Assembly (NCBI GenBank): GCA_027475525.1
Contig: JAMWFC010000116.1
Location: forward strand, 62,001-126,000
Length of the DNA stretch: 64,000 nucleotides
Source: Macrolepiota albuminosa
Lineage: Eukaryota > Basidiomycota > Agaricomycetes > Agaricales > Agaricaceae
Reading direction: 5' to 3'
Below are positions 20,293 to 30,946 of this stretch, one piece after another. Positions within the stretch are counted from its first letter, which is position 1. Every line of letters starts with the position of its first letter. The position numbers were made by a program, and so were the translations under genes. The notes under the pieces are model-generated. The model ran no database searches. It worked only from the letters and a program-made list of their open reading frames with translations, and was not told the DNA's origin.

Positions 20293-22012
20293 CTAAGACA
20301 TCTGGTACTCCTCGACATCCGTATCATGCAACGGTGGGGAGGGACTGTCCATTTCTGAGCGGCTCGACTCAAAAATCGTATCAGGTAAAGGTACGGCAAA
20401 TTCGTTTGCGCCTATGCGACCGAGGAAGGTCGTTGTTTGGCCTACGGCATCGAAGTCGCTCATAGTCTGGACAGTGCGTTTGGGGCGGGTGTTGTGATCC
20501 GTCCCATAGATCACATTGGTGCCGGCAGCAGCGCGGAGATTAAGCATCAGCCTAGAAAGAGTAAAGAATGAGAAGAGTCTTGTTGCTCGAGTTTCTGGAT
20601 GTACCGAGCAACTAATAGAGCTGTGATCCTATCGAGAGTTGGTCATCCAGGTTAGAACTGTGTACTAGTCAAAGAATGGGGACACCGACATTGATGCGAA
20701 GGGAGCATTGATGGCGCTCAAATCGGGCTGGAAAAGTGATTACCAGCTGTGATTGATGGAAGAAGAGTGGGCTTACTGTGACAAGCTAGAAAAACCACTT
20801 GAGTAGTGTGATCTAGTTAACAAATTAAAGACGTAACGTACGGACAATAAGAAAACGTTCGTCAAGTTGACGATAAAAATGACACTGTTAGGGCAAAAAT
20901 GCCCAAATTAATTAGAGCGCGTCAGAAGCGATAATTCACTCACGCAAAGTACAGCGTTCCATCTCTAATAATTAATGTCGCAATGGGGATCGTTGAACCG
21001 ATAATATGGTAATATATTGCTCGGCCAAGGGTCAAAAGAAATATAGTAGCATCAAAGACCAGGGCGGCGATATAGAGAGAGGATAAACCTGAGGTTTGCA
21101 TATAAATTAAGATCCAAAATTGAATATAGATTAGAAACGCACGGATGCCGGTCCCTTCTTTTGGACTAGGGATGCATCCAATGAACCCTGGGGGTAGTGG
21201 TGCGGGAACACCGGCAGGGATCGACCACTATAACAAGAATAAACATATGCTTGACACCAGCGAGTTGATTGTACACATACCCCCATGACAACAAGTTGCG
21301 CAATATAGATAGGAAAGGTAAGACAGAGTACCCAGATGTCTGCAAATACGGAAGATTGAGGAAAGAGCCAGAATAGTTGAGGTCCTTGCGCATCCAAACC
21401 TTGATTATAGATTGCATGAACTCGAAGGACTAGAAAGATGAGATGGATCCGTAACTTTGGTAACGAGCCTAGCAAAAAAAAATGCAAAGCTCACTCAAAA
21501 TAACTAATTGAGGAAACCTTCAACATCAGATACACAGCGAAGGTTAACGAGGGTACGAACTTACTTCCTGTTGTCATACTGACAATAGGTCCGATAGCTA
21601 CTGGTAACCAGATCCAGTTTTTACATGCATCTCCCTTCCAACTAGGATCGTGTTCTGAGATCAAGTTGATGAGCGAGACGATGGGCGTAGCGTATCGAAA
21701 GACCAAGAAAAGCCAGAAAGGAAAACCTTTCTTTCTTTGCCAGATGTATTTTACTTCGTCCTGATTATGAGGATCACAATTGATTCAGGGTCGCGGAATA
21801 ATTGCAGATGGACATGGCGCACATCAAAGGTGATAATATGATCGTAGCAGAGCATAACCGTGGAAGCGAGGACATAATACTTATTCGCCAGCCTGTTGTA
21901 AAGTCGATTGGGTTCTGAGCTTGGATAGAAAGATAGAAGATACATACAGATGGGCAAAACCTGTTTCCAGTTGCTTGAGAATTGCGGGTGAAAGGGGATC
22001 GGAAGGGTCCAT
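20293..22012 (-). CDS. DUF6533-type seven-helix membrane protein
   Basis: Fungal multi-pass membrane protein of unknown function, a family much expanded in mushrooms. I read nine exons: 22012-21948, 21892-21823, 21760-21565, 21468-21281, 21227-20944, 20884-20842, 20727-20690, 20628-20605 and 20551-20293. All introns are GT-AG and the total of 1167 nt gives 388 residues with no stop. The N-terminus carries the DUF6533 signature (ANKYYVLASTVMLCYDHIIT, then DEVKYIWQRKKG). Hydrophobic segments follow, including LVFRYATPIVSLI, WIWLPVAIGPIVS and LVFDATIFLLTL. The C-terminal tail after LMLNLR is hydrophilic and cytosolic in type. The start ATG at 22012 precedes a good donor (GTATGT). It may be a receptor, but nothing here shows a ligand. 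The pogo element lies about 320 bp upstream. Confidence 0.85.
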
Positions 22013-22328
22013 TGCAACTACTCAAATGTACAACGTTGAAAGGCGAGCTAAAGACCGTAAGGACGTAGTGCATGTGGTTAAATAATACAAAAATAGATGG
22101 GCAATTTAGAGTTTGACCGACATCGTAGGAAATCAGACGAATCAGAACATTGTCAAGTAGTCTTATCCCTTGATGTTGATGACGGCAGTTTCACTGGAAA
22201 GAAGGTTGAGAGGAATTCAAATTTATAGACAAGTAGTGTCCCCATACTGAGGTGGTATAGGATCTGCGTAATCTCGATGAAGGCTCATCGGCGCTCATCA
22301 GTTAAACTCAATCATAGATGGAGACATA
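22013..22328 (-). other. Upstream region of DUF6533 gene, cut by pogo element
   Basis: About 316 bp between the start codon and the pogo insertion, and therefore the most that remains of the native proximal promoter. No clear TATA box was seen. Confidence 0.4.
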
Positions 22329-22353
22329 CTATCACAACTATGGAGTTGCAAAA
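22329..22353 (+). repeat. pogo left terminal inverted repeat
   Basis: Starts CTATCAC and ends GTTGCAAAA, directly after TA at 22327-22328. Confidence 0.7.
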
Positions 22354-22697
22354 TTTCGAGAAAAATCGACGCTTACAAGAGATCCGGTCCACTTTCTTCT
22401 GATCGGACTTCAGAGGTCAGTTGAATAGTATCGTACTTAGATATTTGTAACTTCACAATTGTCGTAAAATACTGTCGAGCCTTGTCGGAAGGAAGCCGGG
22501 AGTCCAGGGTGCCAAAAACAGGGAGTTGCAAAACTTTTGTCACGGTGTGGTCACAATGCCGGTTAAATCTCCGTTTCGGCAAATCATCGCACCACTTTCA
22601 AGGACGGCGGGCGTCCAGAAGCATAGAGAGCAAGACAATTCGGAAACTATGTACAACAATACAAGTAGAGTGTCTATAAGTGATATACAATAAGCTG

Positions 22698-24917
22698 TCA
22701 AGTATTGTAATTAGGGGGTGGTAACAAAGGAAATTGTGAACAGTATTGAGTGGGCCATCGGGCAGGAGAATGTATCGAAGTTAACAAGGGTGGCATAGAA
22801 GTGGAATGGAGCGAGTTAACTGTATTTGTAGCCAGTGGGGCTGGAGCAGGACGATAGGGCAAAATAGAATAGCCAGGTAGTGGTGGCATCATGCTAGAAG
22901 ATGCTTGATTTTCATCATTTTGAGAAGCTGATTTTCGACGAGATCGGTTGAATAATCCTTCATATTGTGCAAGTCCACATAGACCAGGATGTTGGACAAA
23001 GTGAGCATTGATTCTGGTTAGAAGAGCTTTCTTCTGGCCATCGATTGCAAGCCCAAGTGCTTGTGCAATATCCTGTAGATCAGATTTTGATTTTGAGCTT
23101 AATGTGCCAATAAAAGGCTCATTCGGACTCCTTTGTTTGCGTAATTCTGCCCTCTTGGCTTCCTTTATTGTGCGTTGCTCTTTTGCCTCTCTTTTTCTCT
23201 TTTCCTCTGCCGCTTTTGCCATTGCAGCCTCCTCTGCCAGCCTCAATCCTTCATCAGAATTGAGCCATCTTGCTTCAACATTAAGTTTGCGCCGTTTACC
23301 TGCTTTTTCACTCTGCTGATTAAGCTTCCGTTTGAGATTTTGAAGCTCTGAGAATGCAAAGGCGCAGTGTGCCTCAGCATGTGCAAGGCGTGATTTGAGT
23401 TCTGTGATTTCTTCGGCAGCTTTATTTTTTCTCATAGAGTTCGAACGTGTGAATACAATTGAGGAGTGTATTGTTGGCTGGAGTGGCTGGTATCGGGGTG
23501 AAAATGTTGTGCAAAAAGATGATGAAATGTCGACATTGTTTGTGCATGGTGGAGCATTATGGAGTGAAGATTTGTCAGATAACTTATCATCATGCTCACT
23601 GTCCGATGCTCTAGAATCAGAACTGGAGCTATCAGATTCAGAATCAGATATCTCCATTTCATATGACTCTGATACTGGAATTGGAGCAGTCCGTGGATAT
23701 GAGCTTGGCACACAGCTCGCAGTGGTGGATGTTGAAATACTGGGTGCAAAATCATCATCGGTGAAGATACTTGGATCGACTGGCCAGCATCCACTCTTCC
23801 TCCATGCACCAATGATAGTTGACTTTTTGAATGTCTGATTACGAACATTCATGTATTCCTTGACAAAACTCTCACGCAGCATTTCCTCCCCAGTTTCAGC
23901 TACGATATCCTCGCAACGATTAATCCAGGCACGAGAGAATGGACCAAATACTCCGACATCGAGAGGTTGAAGTTTGTGTGTTGTATGAGGGGGGAGACAG
24001 TACAAGATAACATTGTGCTCGCGTGAGATCCTAATGACATCAAGAGTATCATGCGAGCCATGACCATCATATATGAGGAGTATATGTTTACCAGATGTAT
24101 TTCGTGCTTTAGCCTGAGGAATGAATGATTTTTCGAGCCATTCCTTGCACAAAAAATCATCTGTCCACCCATTTTCAGACATGGAGATGCCAATGTCAGA
24201 ATTGGCTTCGAACCATTCAGGTGAAAACTCCTTTCCAGGAAAGACAAATCCTGGGAAAACAGATGTCCCATCGGCACAGATACATTCAATAACCGTGATG
24301 AGCTCGAGGTTAGCGCTGCGTGACTTATACTTTGGACGTCTTGTTCGTGGGACAAAACACTTTTTCCCTGACTCTTTGCGCCCACCTCCTCTCTGACATC
24401 CTTTCTCATCCATATTATATATATTTTCGATAGGAATTGTGTAAGTGTCAACAATTTGATGTAATTTTTCGAAGTGACGGCCAACAACAGGTCTGTTAAA
24501 AGCCTTTGCGCGTTTAGGATCGAGACCTGATGGTCTTCCAAGCTGGATCTCTGGCCATCGTTTAAGAAAGATTGGAATCCAAGATCTGCTAGGTTTCCTT
24601 CCGCACAATGCCTCAGCTTTTGTCCGAATTGTTTGTTTGGTGAGTGGATGGGAAGTGTCCGATAAAAATGTGATCCAATCAACTAGAACACGTTCGGCTT
24701 CAGGAGAGAGTAGTTGTTGATTATGGTGAGCCTCATGTAGAGAGCGAGATATTCCAAGAAAACGACGACGAACAGTATGATAGGGAAGTTTATAACCCGT
24801 ACATTTTTCAATGCCTGCAAGGACCTTCGAGATGTTGGGTTTTTCCTGAGAATTGAGGGTGGAAACAGCCTCCTCAACAAGCTCGGTAATCTTGGCTTTT
24901 AGTTTTGCTTCAGACAT
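22698..24917 (-). CDS. pogo/Tigger-like transposase with C-terminal SAP-like motif
   Basis: DDE transposase of 739 residues in a single uninterrupted ORF. It would excise and insert the surrounding element in the nucleus. Residues 1-120 are helix-turn-helix DNA-binding segments of the CENP-B/psq type. The DDE_1 catalytic domain spans about 140-350: first Asp in YNMDEKG, second in LLIYDGHGSH, third in HKLQPLDVGVFGPF, the D-D-D form usual for pogo. A Ser/acidic linker follows, then a basic coiled coil (about 485-590, rich in EEK and KRE). At about 610-645 is SKSDLQDIAQALGLAIDG, which looks like a SAP motif, a DNA-binding helix pair not usually part of pogo transposases. The start at 24917 is the first ATG of the frame. 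It may be functional. It transcribes towards the DUF6533 gene. Confidence 0.85.
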   Translation of the reverse strand: MSEAKLKAKITELVEEAVSTLNSQEKPNISKVLAGIEKCTGYKLPYHTVRRRFLGISRSLHEAHHNQQLLSPEAERVLVDWITFLSDTSHPLTKQTIRTKAEALCGRKPSRSWIPIFLKRWPEIQLGRPSGLDPKRAKAFNRPVVGRHFEKLHQIVDTYTIPIENIYNMDEKGCQRGGGRKESGKKCFVPRTRRPKYKSRSANLELITVIECICADGTSVFPGFVFPGKEFSPEWFEANSDIGISMSENGWTDDFLCKEWLEKSFIPQAKARNTSGKHILLIYDGHGSHDTLDVIRISREHNVILYCLPPHTTHKLQPLDVGVFGPFSRAWINRCEDIVAETGEEMLRESFVKEYMNVRNQTFKKSTIIGAWRKSGCWPVDPSIFTDDDFAPSISTSTTASCVPSSYPRTAPIPVSESYEMEISDSESDSSSSDSRASDSEHDDKLSDKSSLHNAPPCTNNVDISSSFCTTFSPRYQPLQPTIHSSIVFTRSNSMRKNKAAEEITELKSRLAHAEAHCAFAFSELQNLKRKLNQQSEKAGKRRKLNVEARWLNSDEGLRLAEEAAMAKAAEEKRKREAKEQRTIKEAKRAELRKQRSPNEPFIGTLSSKSKSDLQDIAQALGLAIDGQKKALLTRINAHFVQHPGLCGLAQYEGLFNRSRRKSASQNDENQASSSMMPPLPGYSILPYRPAPAPLATNTVNSLHSTSMPPLLTSIHSPARWPTQYCSQFPLLPPPNYNT

Positions 24918-25367
24918 GTGCCATAAAGCATAAGTTTATAAAGACCATAGATCTGAGAAATGCATTAAACAAACCACGTCGCAACCTCAATCAGCGGACT
25001 TTTAATTCTCATCAATTTTATCAGAGTGATATCACAGATTGTCACACCAAACAGAAATTTATCGTTTACAGGTCCTTCCAACAGCATAGGGCTGTAAAAA
25101 CTCAAGGTAGACTTGCTCAGTAGTGTATTCAGCCTGTACCTAAAGTCTGGAGTTAAAATATAATGTAGAGATTAAAACCGGTAACAGTCTTTCTGAAAAA
25201 TGTATATTTCTACTTAATGATCAAGCAATCGCCATACAATGGCACATTCAATTCACCCAAAATTTTAAGATCCCAGGAGCACTAGTATTATTGAACTTGA
25301 GTACAGAAGGATCAGAGATACAGACATCTAGATCTCGTATGAAACCACATTTTGCAACTCCATGTGA

Positions 25368-25392
25368 CTTTGCAACCCAGTACAAGTGATAG
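25368..25392 (-). repeat. pogo right terminal inverted repeat
   Basis: The reverse complement begins CTATCAC and contains GGGTTGCAAA. TA follows at 25393-25394. Confidence 0.7.
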
Positions 25393-25765
25393 TATCACAG
25401 CTTTCATTCCTGATGGATACTGCCGTGTGGAGTGCGTGAGAAGATGGCCCTTGTCGACGGTTCTCTTGGTGGCATATCATGACCTTACGAACAAATGATG
25501 ACAGTGAGCGTTAGGCCTATTGGCTGCTCTTGAGTTTAAGTTCAAGTGACTGGGGTAGATTGCACAGCACTATTATTCAGCCTTCCCGCTTCTGAGCTTA
25601 GTGTGGCCATGTTGATCAACCGGCACCTGCTTCTGTTTGTCCATCAGATTCAATAACACCCGTCGACACCAGCTATGCCGCGCCTTCGTCGTATATATAC
25701 CTTTCGTTTCAGCATCGTTTCAATTACAACTCCAAGTAATCAAACATCCCCAAGAATTTAGCGCA
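25393..25765 (+). other. Upstream region of FAD oxidoreductase gene
   Basis: Intergenic DNA between the pogo element and the start codon. It has host-like composition and a TATA box at 25691-25700. Confidence 0.5.
25691..25700 (+). promoter_or_regulatory. TATA box of FAD oxidoreductase gene
   Basis: GTATATATAC lies 66-75 nt upstream of the ATG at 25766. This spacing supports that ATG over the in-frame codon at 25637, which lies upstream of the TATA box. Confidence 0.6.
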
Positions 25766-27419
25766 ATGTCCGATTTACGATCCCTTGGTTTCAAAGGCCA
25801 AGTCCTTACATCCTCCTCGCCAGAATTCGATTCAGCTAGAGACCGATACCCGAAGAATGCTGTCTTAAAACCTACCTACATCGTTCAACCTGTTTCCGCG
25901 CAAGATATCACTTATGCAATCAAGTTCGCTTTATCTTATAGCCCTCCTCTTGAGATCGCAATCAAAGGAGGAGGAGTCAATCCTTACCCGGCTTCGTCTT
26001 CTGATGGAGGTATGGTAATCGACCTGATCAAACTCAACTCGGTCAAAGTCTCTGCCGACAAGCAATCTGTCACCGTTGGTGGTGGTGCTCTATGGAGCGA
26101 CGTCTACGCTGAGACGGACAAGCATCGTGTGGTACCCATCGGTGGAAACGTGCATTTCCTAGGCGTTGGCGGCGTTACTCTTGCCGGAGGGTACTCTCAT
26201 CTATCCGGGAAGCATGGTCTCGGTGTGGATAACATCCTTCAAGCCACTGTTGTTCTAGCAGATGGACGGATTGTCACTACGAATGATAAGGAAGAACCTG
26301 ATCTTTTCTGGGCTATCCGGGGTGAGCTTTAATTTTTCTGGAGTTTCTTCAGTGCCATTTATGAACGCAATGTTGTTTGAATCAGGTGGCGTTAATCAAT
26401 TTGGAGTTGTCACAGAACTCGTGTTAAAAACATACCCTCTTGCTCCCGCAATGACTGTTGGAGCCATGGTTTATCCCGGAACGGAGCTTCAAAAGGTTCT
26501 CGAAGCACTACACGTTCGTAGCTTCAATTTCGTTTCCTTCCTTCATTACCGCTCAACTTGTTTTCACATTCCTTTCAGAAACACCTCGAGAGCCAACACC
26601 CAACCACCAAAATGGTTCTCATGTTCGCTCGAGCACCACCTGACTTCTATGTACGTTTCACCAACTGCTAAATTCTTCCTTTTATTTATCCTTTCTGGTT
26701 TGGTAATCAAAGCCCGGACTGCTTCTCCTTCCTTACATTGAAAATGACGCTACGCCTCCGGATCAAGTTCTTGCTCCCTTCCGCGAAATAGTCAAGCCTA
26801 TCTTTGAAGGCCTCGGAACGGTTGATGGATATTCAGCCGTCTCTCATGGTGCTGACCAGGCCCTTACTGGTGCACCACCTCGTATGACCATCGATGGTGC
26901 CCTATTTAGCGACTTGTGGGATGACGTTATCGGTCGAGCCTTCGGTAGTTGGGTCCAATTTACGGAAGACCCAGAGTTCAGAAGTTCACTCGTGATGTGG
27001 GAGTTTGGTCATAGAGATAAACTCACTGAGAGAAAGGTTGAGGATATGGCGTTCGGGGCGAGGGAGAAGCATTATTACATGGTTATCATCCCAAGGTTAG
27101 TTCTGACAAGCTTTTAACTGTGACTATTTCCGTTGGATTTATCCTTTTGTTTCCTTACTATAGACATACCAATTCATCTCAAGACGCTAAAGCTGCCGAG
27201 TGGGCCTCCAGTATTGGCAATCTTGTCCGACAAGCACAGATTGAGAAGACAGGGAAGCCTCTCGTTACTCCCGCAAGCTTCGCTCTGAGCCCTCAGACTA
27301 TGCCTCCTGAGAAAGTATGGGGCACAAACCTTCCCAAGTTGAGGAAGCTGAAGGCGAAGTATGACCCGAAGAAAGTTTTCAGCAAGGGGTGGTGTATTGA
27401 ACCAGACGTAAAGCTGTAA
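25766..27419 (+). CDS. FAD-linked oxidoreductase (PCMH/BBE type)
   Basis: Flavin-dependent oxidase of the berberine-bridge/6-hydroxynicotine oxidase class; the substrate cannot be told. Exons 25766-26321, 26386-26513, 26579-26650, 26713-27095 and 27164-27419 total 1395 nt, giving 464 residues, all with GT-AG introns. The FAD_binding_4 fold shows PLEIAIKGGGVNPYP (about residue 75, where the FAD-attaching His of many relatives is replaced), then GVGGVTLAGGYSHLSGKHGLG and FWAIRGGVNQFGVVTE. The C-terminal BBE-like end is KYDPKKVFSKGW. There is no signal peptide, so it is probably cytosolic. In fungi such enzymes often sit in secondary-metabolite clusters, but no partner genes are seen here. The neighbours are a pogo element upstream and the Copia nest 312 bp downstream. 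Confidence 0.9.
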
Positions 27420-27726
27420 AACGACGCGAGTTCCTGGATTGTTTTTTTTTCGCGCCGAACATTGAAACCAAAGCTGTTGTAACGTTGTTTTCTACTCCCC
27501 GACTCGCTTATTCGTAGCGACAATCTCAATGTATATAAATCCGAGATATCTGAGCCAGTAACAGATCAATCAAATGTATCATTACTTTCACACTCTTTGT
27601 TTTCAGGGGAACTTATCATACTTGGGAAAGTTGTTCAAAGGGGTTGTGACCTGACCTTCACTTGAGCGACATCCTTATGAATGACCTTCTGATCAGGTGA
27701 AGGTGTCTTGTTAGTTCTGATGTTCT
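27420..27726. other. 3' flank of FAD gene
   Basis: No gene. AT-rich stretches after the stop would hold the poly(A) site. The last five bases before the Copia element, ACTGG (27727-27731), are the target duplication. Confidence 0.5.
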
Positions 27727-27731
27727 ACTGG

Positions 27732-28060
27732 TGTTGCAGCTAGCAGATAATACTAGAAGCAGACTAAGACACTGAAGGCTAAATCAACCGATGAGCACTG
27801 CTAGCACTGAAAGATGTTTCCATTGGAAAAAGTGGAAAAGAAACATGTTGTATCATTTCCAAAGTGCCAATTTCAGATAGAAAAAGGCACTTTTGCTTTG
27901 TTTAAAAACTTTTTCTATCAGGAATTGGCACATGAAAAATGGTATAATATGTTTCTTTTACACTTTTTCCAATGGAAACATCTTTCACTGCCAGCAGTGG
28001 AGGCTGAGCATCTTTGATTTAGCAGTTGATTAGACTGAGAAAAAGAAAGATGTCCACATT
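27732..28060 (-). repeat. Copia 3' LTR, partial, with MITE inside
   Basis: Matches 49563-49680 from TGTTGCAGCTAGC through AGACTGAGAAAAA with scattered transitions, apart from the 204-bp MITE at 27796-27999. The part corresponding to 49680-49750 is missing; unrelated sequence begins near 28061. Confidence 0.75.
27796..27999. mobile_element. CACTA-like MITE
   Basis: A 204-bp foldback: left arm CACTGCTAGCACTGAAAGAT pairs with the right arm (reverse complement CACTGCTGGCAGTGAAAGAT) and the pairing continues about 80 bp inward. It starts CACTG, ends CAGTG and duplicates 3 bp (GAG at 27793-27795 and 28000-28002). The other LTR of the same Copia element (about 49620-49632) preserves the empty site with a single GAG. 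Ends and 3-bp duplication fit the CACTA superfamily. No coding capacity. Confidence 0.75.
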
Positions 28061-28590
28061 GCTGGCAGCAGAACCTGTTTCCTCTAGAAAAAGAGACAAG
28101 GAAAGCTGTCATGCTACTTTCATGTAGTTTTTCTCTGGAAAATATATAAGAAATTTCTTGTTGCTAGAGATATGAGAATTTATACCTTTTTCTGAACTGT
28201 TTCTGAAACAAAAATCATATGTCTTTACCATCATGCTGCTGGCAAAAATATCATGGAAATATTTAGAAAATTATATTGAGCTTTTCAACAGACAGATATT
28301 GAAAGCCATCATGTATTTCTTTTTCAATATCTTTTTGAAAAATTTATCTTTTTTCTCTAGTAAATATGATTGATGTGACCAGATTTGTTTCTGATAGAAA
28401 AAGGGTTAAATAAATTTGTCATCTGTTTCTTAACCAGCTTTTCACTGTTGAAAAAGGGAAATTTTCTTTATTCAATGGCTTTTTCCATTAAAAATTGATA
28501 TGTTGAAAATGGCATAAAAAATTTACTTTTCACTTTTTATCAAGAAAAAACAACTAGTTGCCATTAATGAGCTCTCAATTTCTCTTCACA
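28061..28590. other. Unresolved AT-rich insertion in Copia 3' end
   Basis: About 500 bp that replaces the outer part of the 3' LTR. It begins near CATTGCTGGCAGCAG and ends near CTAGTTGCCATTAATG, weakly inverted and similar to the CACTA-like ends. Several GTTGAAAAAG-type motifs recur inside in both orientations, as in subterminal repeats. It may be a decayed CACTA derivative; I could not define a target duplication. Confidence 0.4.
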
Positions 28591-30946
28591 AAAATTCACC
28601 AACTAAGCCCATGCCTCAATGCAGTTTATCAATAGCCTCATGCTTGAGAGTCTTTGTAAGTAAATTGGTGACCATGTCTTCAGTTGGTATGTAGATAGGC
28701 TTTATTTTGCTGTCATCAACTGCCTGTGTCAGGGACTCCTCGTTTCTTCCTTCTTTCACTCCCTATTCCTTCACTCTCCTTTCATTCATTTCCTTATTTC
28801 TTCTATCATTTTTTCATTTTGCTGTTTCTATTCTCTCAACACTATCTGTTAGTACTATTCTCAGCCTTTGAGGTCCTCTGGTTCCTTAGCTATCATTCAG
28901 CCAAGTGTGGGCCCTTCAGCACCGCTTTCAGACTGCTTATATAAGCTGGAGTTTGCCTTTCTGACTTCCAAAGTCCGGAGTTTTCCTGCCTTGTTTGCAC
29001 AGTTGTTTGTTTAGGCAATTTTCAAGTTTTTAAGGTTTTGTTGTACTGTACAGTTGTTTCCCATGCTTCAGAGGCCCCAGAAGCATCCAACCTGGCATAG
29101 GGAATCCCTAGACACATTCTCTTTGGATCTCCCTCTGCCAGGTGAGTAGTTATTATGATATTGTCAGTATATACTTTAATATACTTTGGATCTCCCTCTG
29201 CTAGCTGTGTGACTGAGCCACAGCCTCCAGAGGTCACCCTTACAGCCTGATGAAGCCAAAACCAATGATGATTAAGATGTTTCAAACAAGCCATGTGCTT
29301 AGATTGTTTGGAGATGGACATTGCCAACTGATTATTGATATTAAGAATAGAGGGCATGGATTGAGGAATACTAATGTTGGCTAGAAAGTTATGCAGCCAG
29401 CAAATCTCTCAACCTGTTTCACTAGCTGCAACAAACTCAGCTTCAGTGTTTGAGAGGACAACAATAGTCTGAAGCTTAGACATCCAGCTTACAGCTCCTC
29501 TTGCTATGAGGAGCATGGACCCAGAGGTTGATCAACTGTTATCAGGGTTACCACCATGATCTGCATCAGTGTAGGCAAGGAAGGGAGAAGGGGGATAGCA
29601 GGCAATGGCTGAGTACTCTATTTTATGATTCAGAGTGCCACAAATGCAATGCATCAAGTGCTTAATAGCCTGCCAGTGTTTGAGGCCTGGCTGAGAATTG
29701 AATCTACAAAATACACTGATGGCAAATGTGATATCCAGGTGCATGCACATAGCAAGGTAAAGTAGAGCACCTGTAGCTTGAATATAGAGAATAGAACACA
29801 TTTCTTCAATTTTCTCAGATGTTGTAGGACTATTGGCTTTGGAGAGGCAAATTCCAGGTGCAAGAGGTGTGGTAACAGGCCTGCAGTCAAGCATATTGAA
29901 ACAAGACAAGATTTTGACAGCATAAGATCTTTGATCAACCCAAAGTTTACAAGAGGCCAATTATGGGTTGCTACAATACCAAGAAGTGCTGTAGTTGGTC
30001 TCAGATGACAAAAGTGAAAATACTTGCAGAGCTCAGAGATGACTTTCAGGATAGCTGATCTCAGAGCAAATGTCATGTTATCTATGTGAATTAGAATGAT
30101 AATATAGACTCCATCTTGAAAGTAAACATAAATGCAGAGATTGGATGTGATTCTTGTAAAGCTGAGTATAAATAAGACACTGTGTAAGTATTTGTTCCAT
30201 AGATTGGTGCCTTGTATTAGGCCATATATGCCTTTTTCAAGTTTTGCACATGAGAGTCCTTCTCCTAGTTTGTGTTGGATGTCTGGAGGTACCTCTTCTA
30301 AAAATCCTTTGGGAAATTTCATGTAGAGTTTAGTATCAATCACACCATGCAGAAATGCAGATGAGATGTTGACAAATTCTAGATGCATGTCATCCAGTGC
30401 TGCCAGAGCAAGTATATTTTGAACTGCTGCCCAACATGTAGTTGGTGCAAAAGTTTCATCAAAGTCAACACCTGGACATTGACTAAAGCCTTGTGCCACT
30501 ATGCATGCTTTGAATTGCTTGATCTCACTGTCTGGCAGATGTTTAACCTTGAAAACTCAATGCAACCCTATTGCACATCATTCTGGAAGTGAGAAGACTG
30601 CTCACCATGTTCTACTATTTTATAGGAGTTCATCTCCTCACATATTACATAGTGCTATTTGGTGGTGTTCTTGTTTGTTATAGCTTCTCTATAGAGGTAA
30701 GGGTTGGTATTGTGAGCTTCAATCTTGCATGCTATAGCAACATTTGCATGCAAGGCTTCATATTTATCCAAGTCCATGCTGTGATCCACATAGGCCCATC
30801 CTACTTGAAGTAGAGCTTTGTCTGACTCTGTCTTCAGAGCAAGGTCCACCTCCTGCTCTCTATGTATATCAATATTCCCAACATTGACATTCTATAGAGG
30901 CTGATCTAGAAGATCCTCTAGATAAAGAGGTGGCAGCAGTGGTGGG
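28591..30946 (-). pseudogene. Copia reverse transcriptase and RNase H remnant
   Basis: Minus-strand pol pieces. From the right: WVFKVKHLPD-like text (about 30540), then an open 281-codon segment (30499-29654) with AQGFSQCPGVDFDETFAPT, the first conserved Copia RT block, and the region of the YVDD motif changed to HIDN, so the active site is lost. A frame change leads to 29960-29532 (VTTPLAPG, YTDADHGGNPDNS), the RT end and the RNase H Asp. After the C1 solo LTR the C-terminus (IPTEDMVTNLLTKTLKHE) ends near 28590. Many stops; not functional. Confidence 0.8.
28727..29244 (+). mobile_element. Solo LTR, family C (copy C1)
   Basis: 518 bp, TGTCAGGG to CCCTTACA, flanked by GCCTG (28722-28726, 29245-29249). 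It splits the Copia RNase H remnant. The family has two more copies in the window (30947-31521 and, reversed, 42835-43352). No internal coding region was seen. Confidence 0.9.

Larger units (their letters stand above)
22329..25392 (-). mobile_element. pogo-type DNA transposon, apparently complete
   Basis: The 3064-bp element is bounded by TA dinucleotides (22327-22328 and 25393-25394), the pogo/Tc1 target. The ends are imperfect inverted repeats: left CTATCACAACTATGGAGTTG, right (reverse complement) CTATCACTTGTACTGGGTTG, both followed by CAAA, 18 of 25 positions equal. A second GGAGTTGCAAAA motif lies just inside each end (about 22521 and 25354), as expected for transposase binding sites. One long intact transposase gene fills the middle. 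CpG content is normal and there are no internal stops, so it arrived more recently than the Copia and Gypsy copies. Confidence 0.8.

Noticed and set aside
25637..25765. Upstream in-frame start of the FAD oxidoreductase at 25637
   Set aside because: It lies upstream of the TATA box at 25691-25700 and adds an unrelated 43-residue leader not seen in the family.
28727..29244. Family C as part of the Copia element
   Set aside because: Perfect, different 5-bp duplications at three sites, one of them in G2, show it is an independent family.
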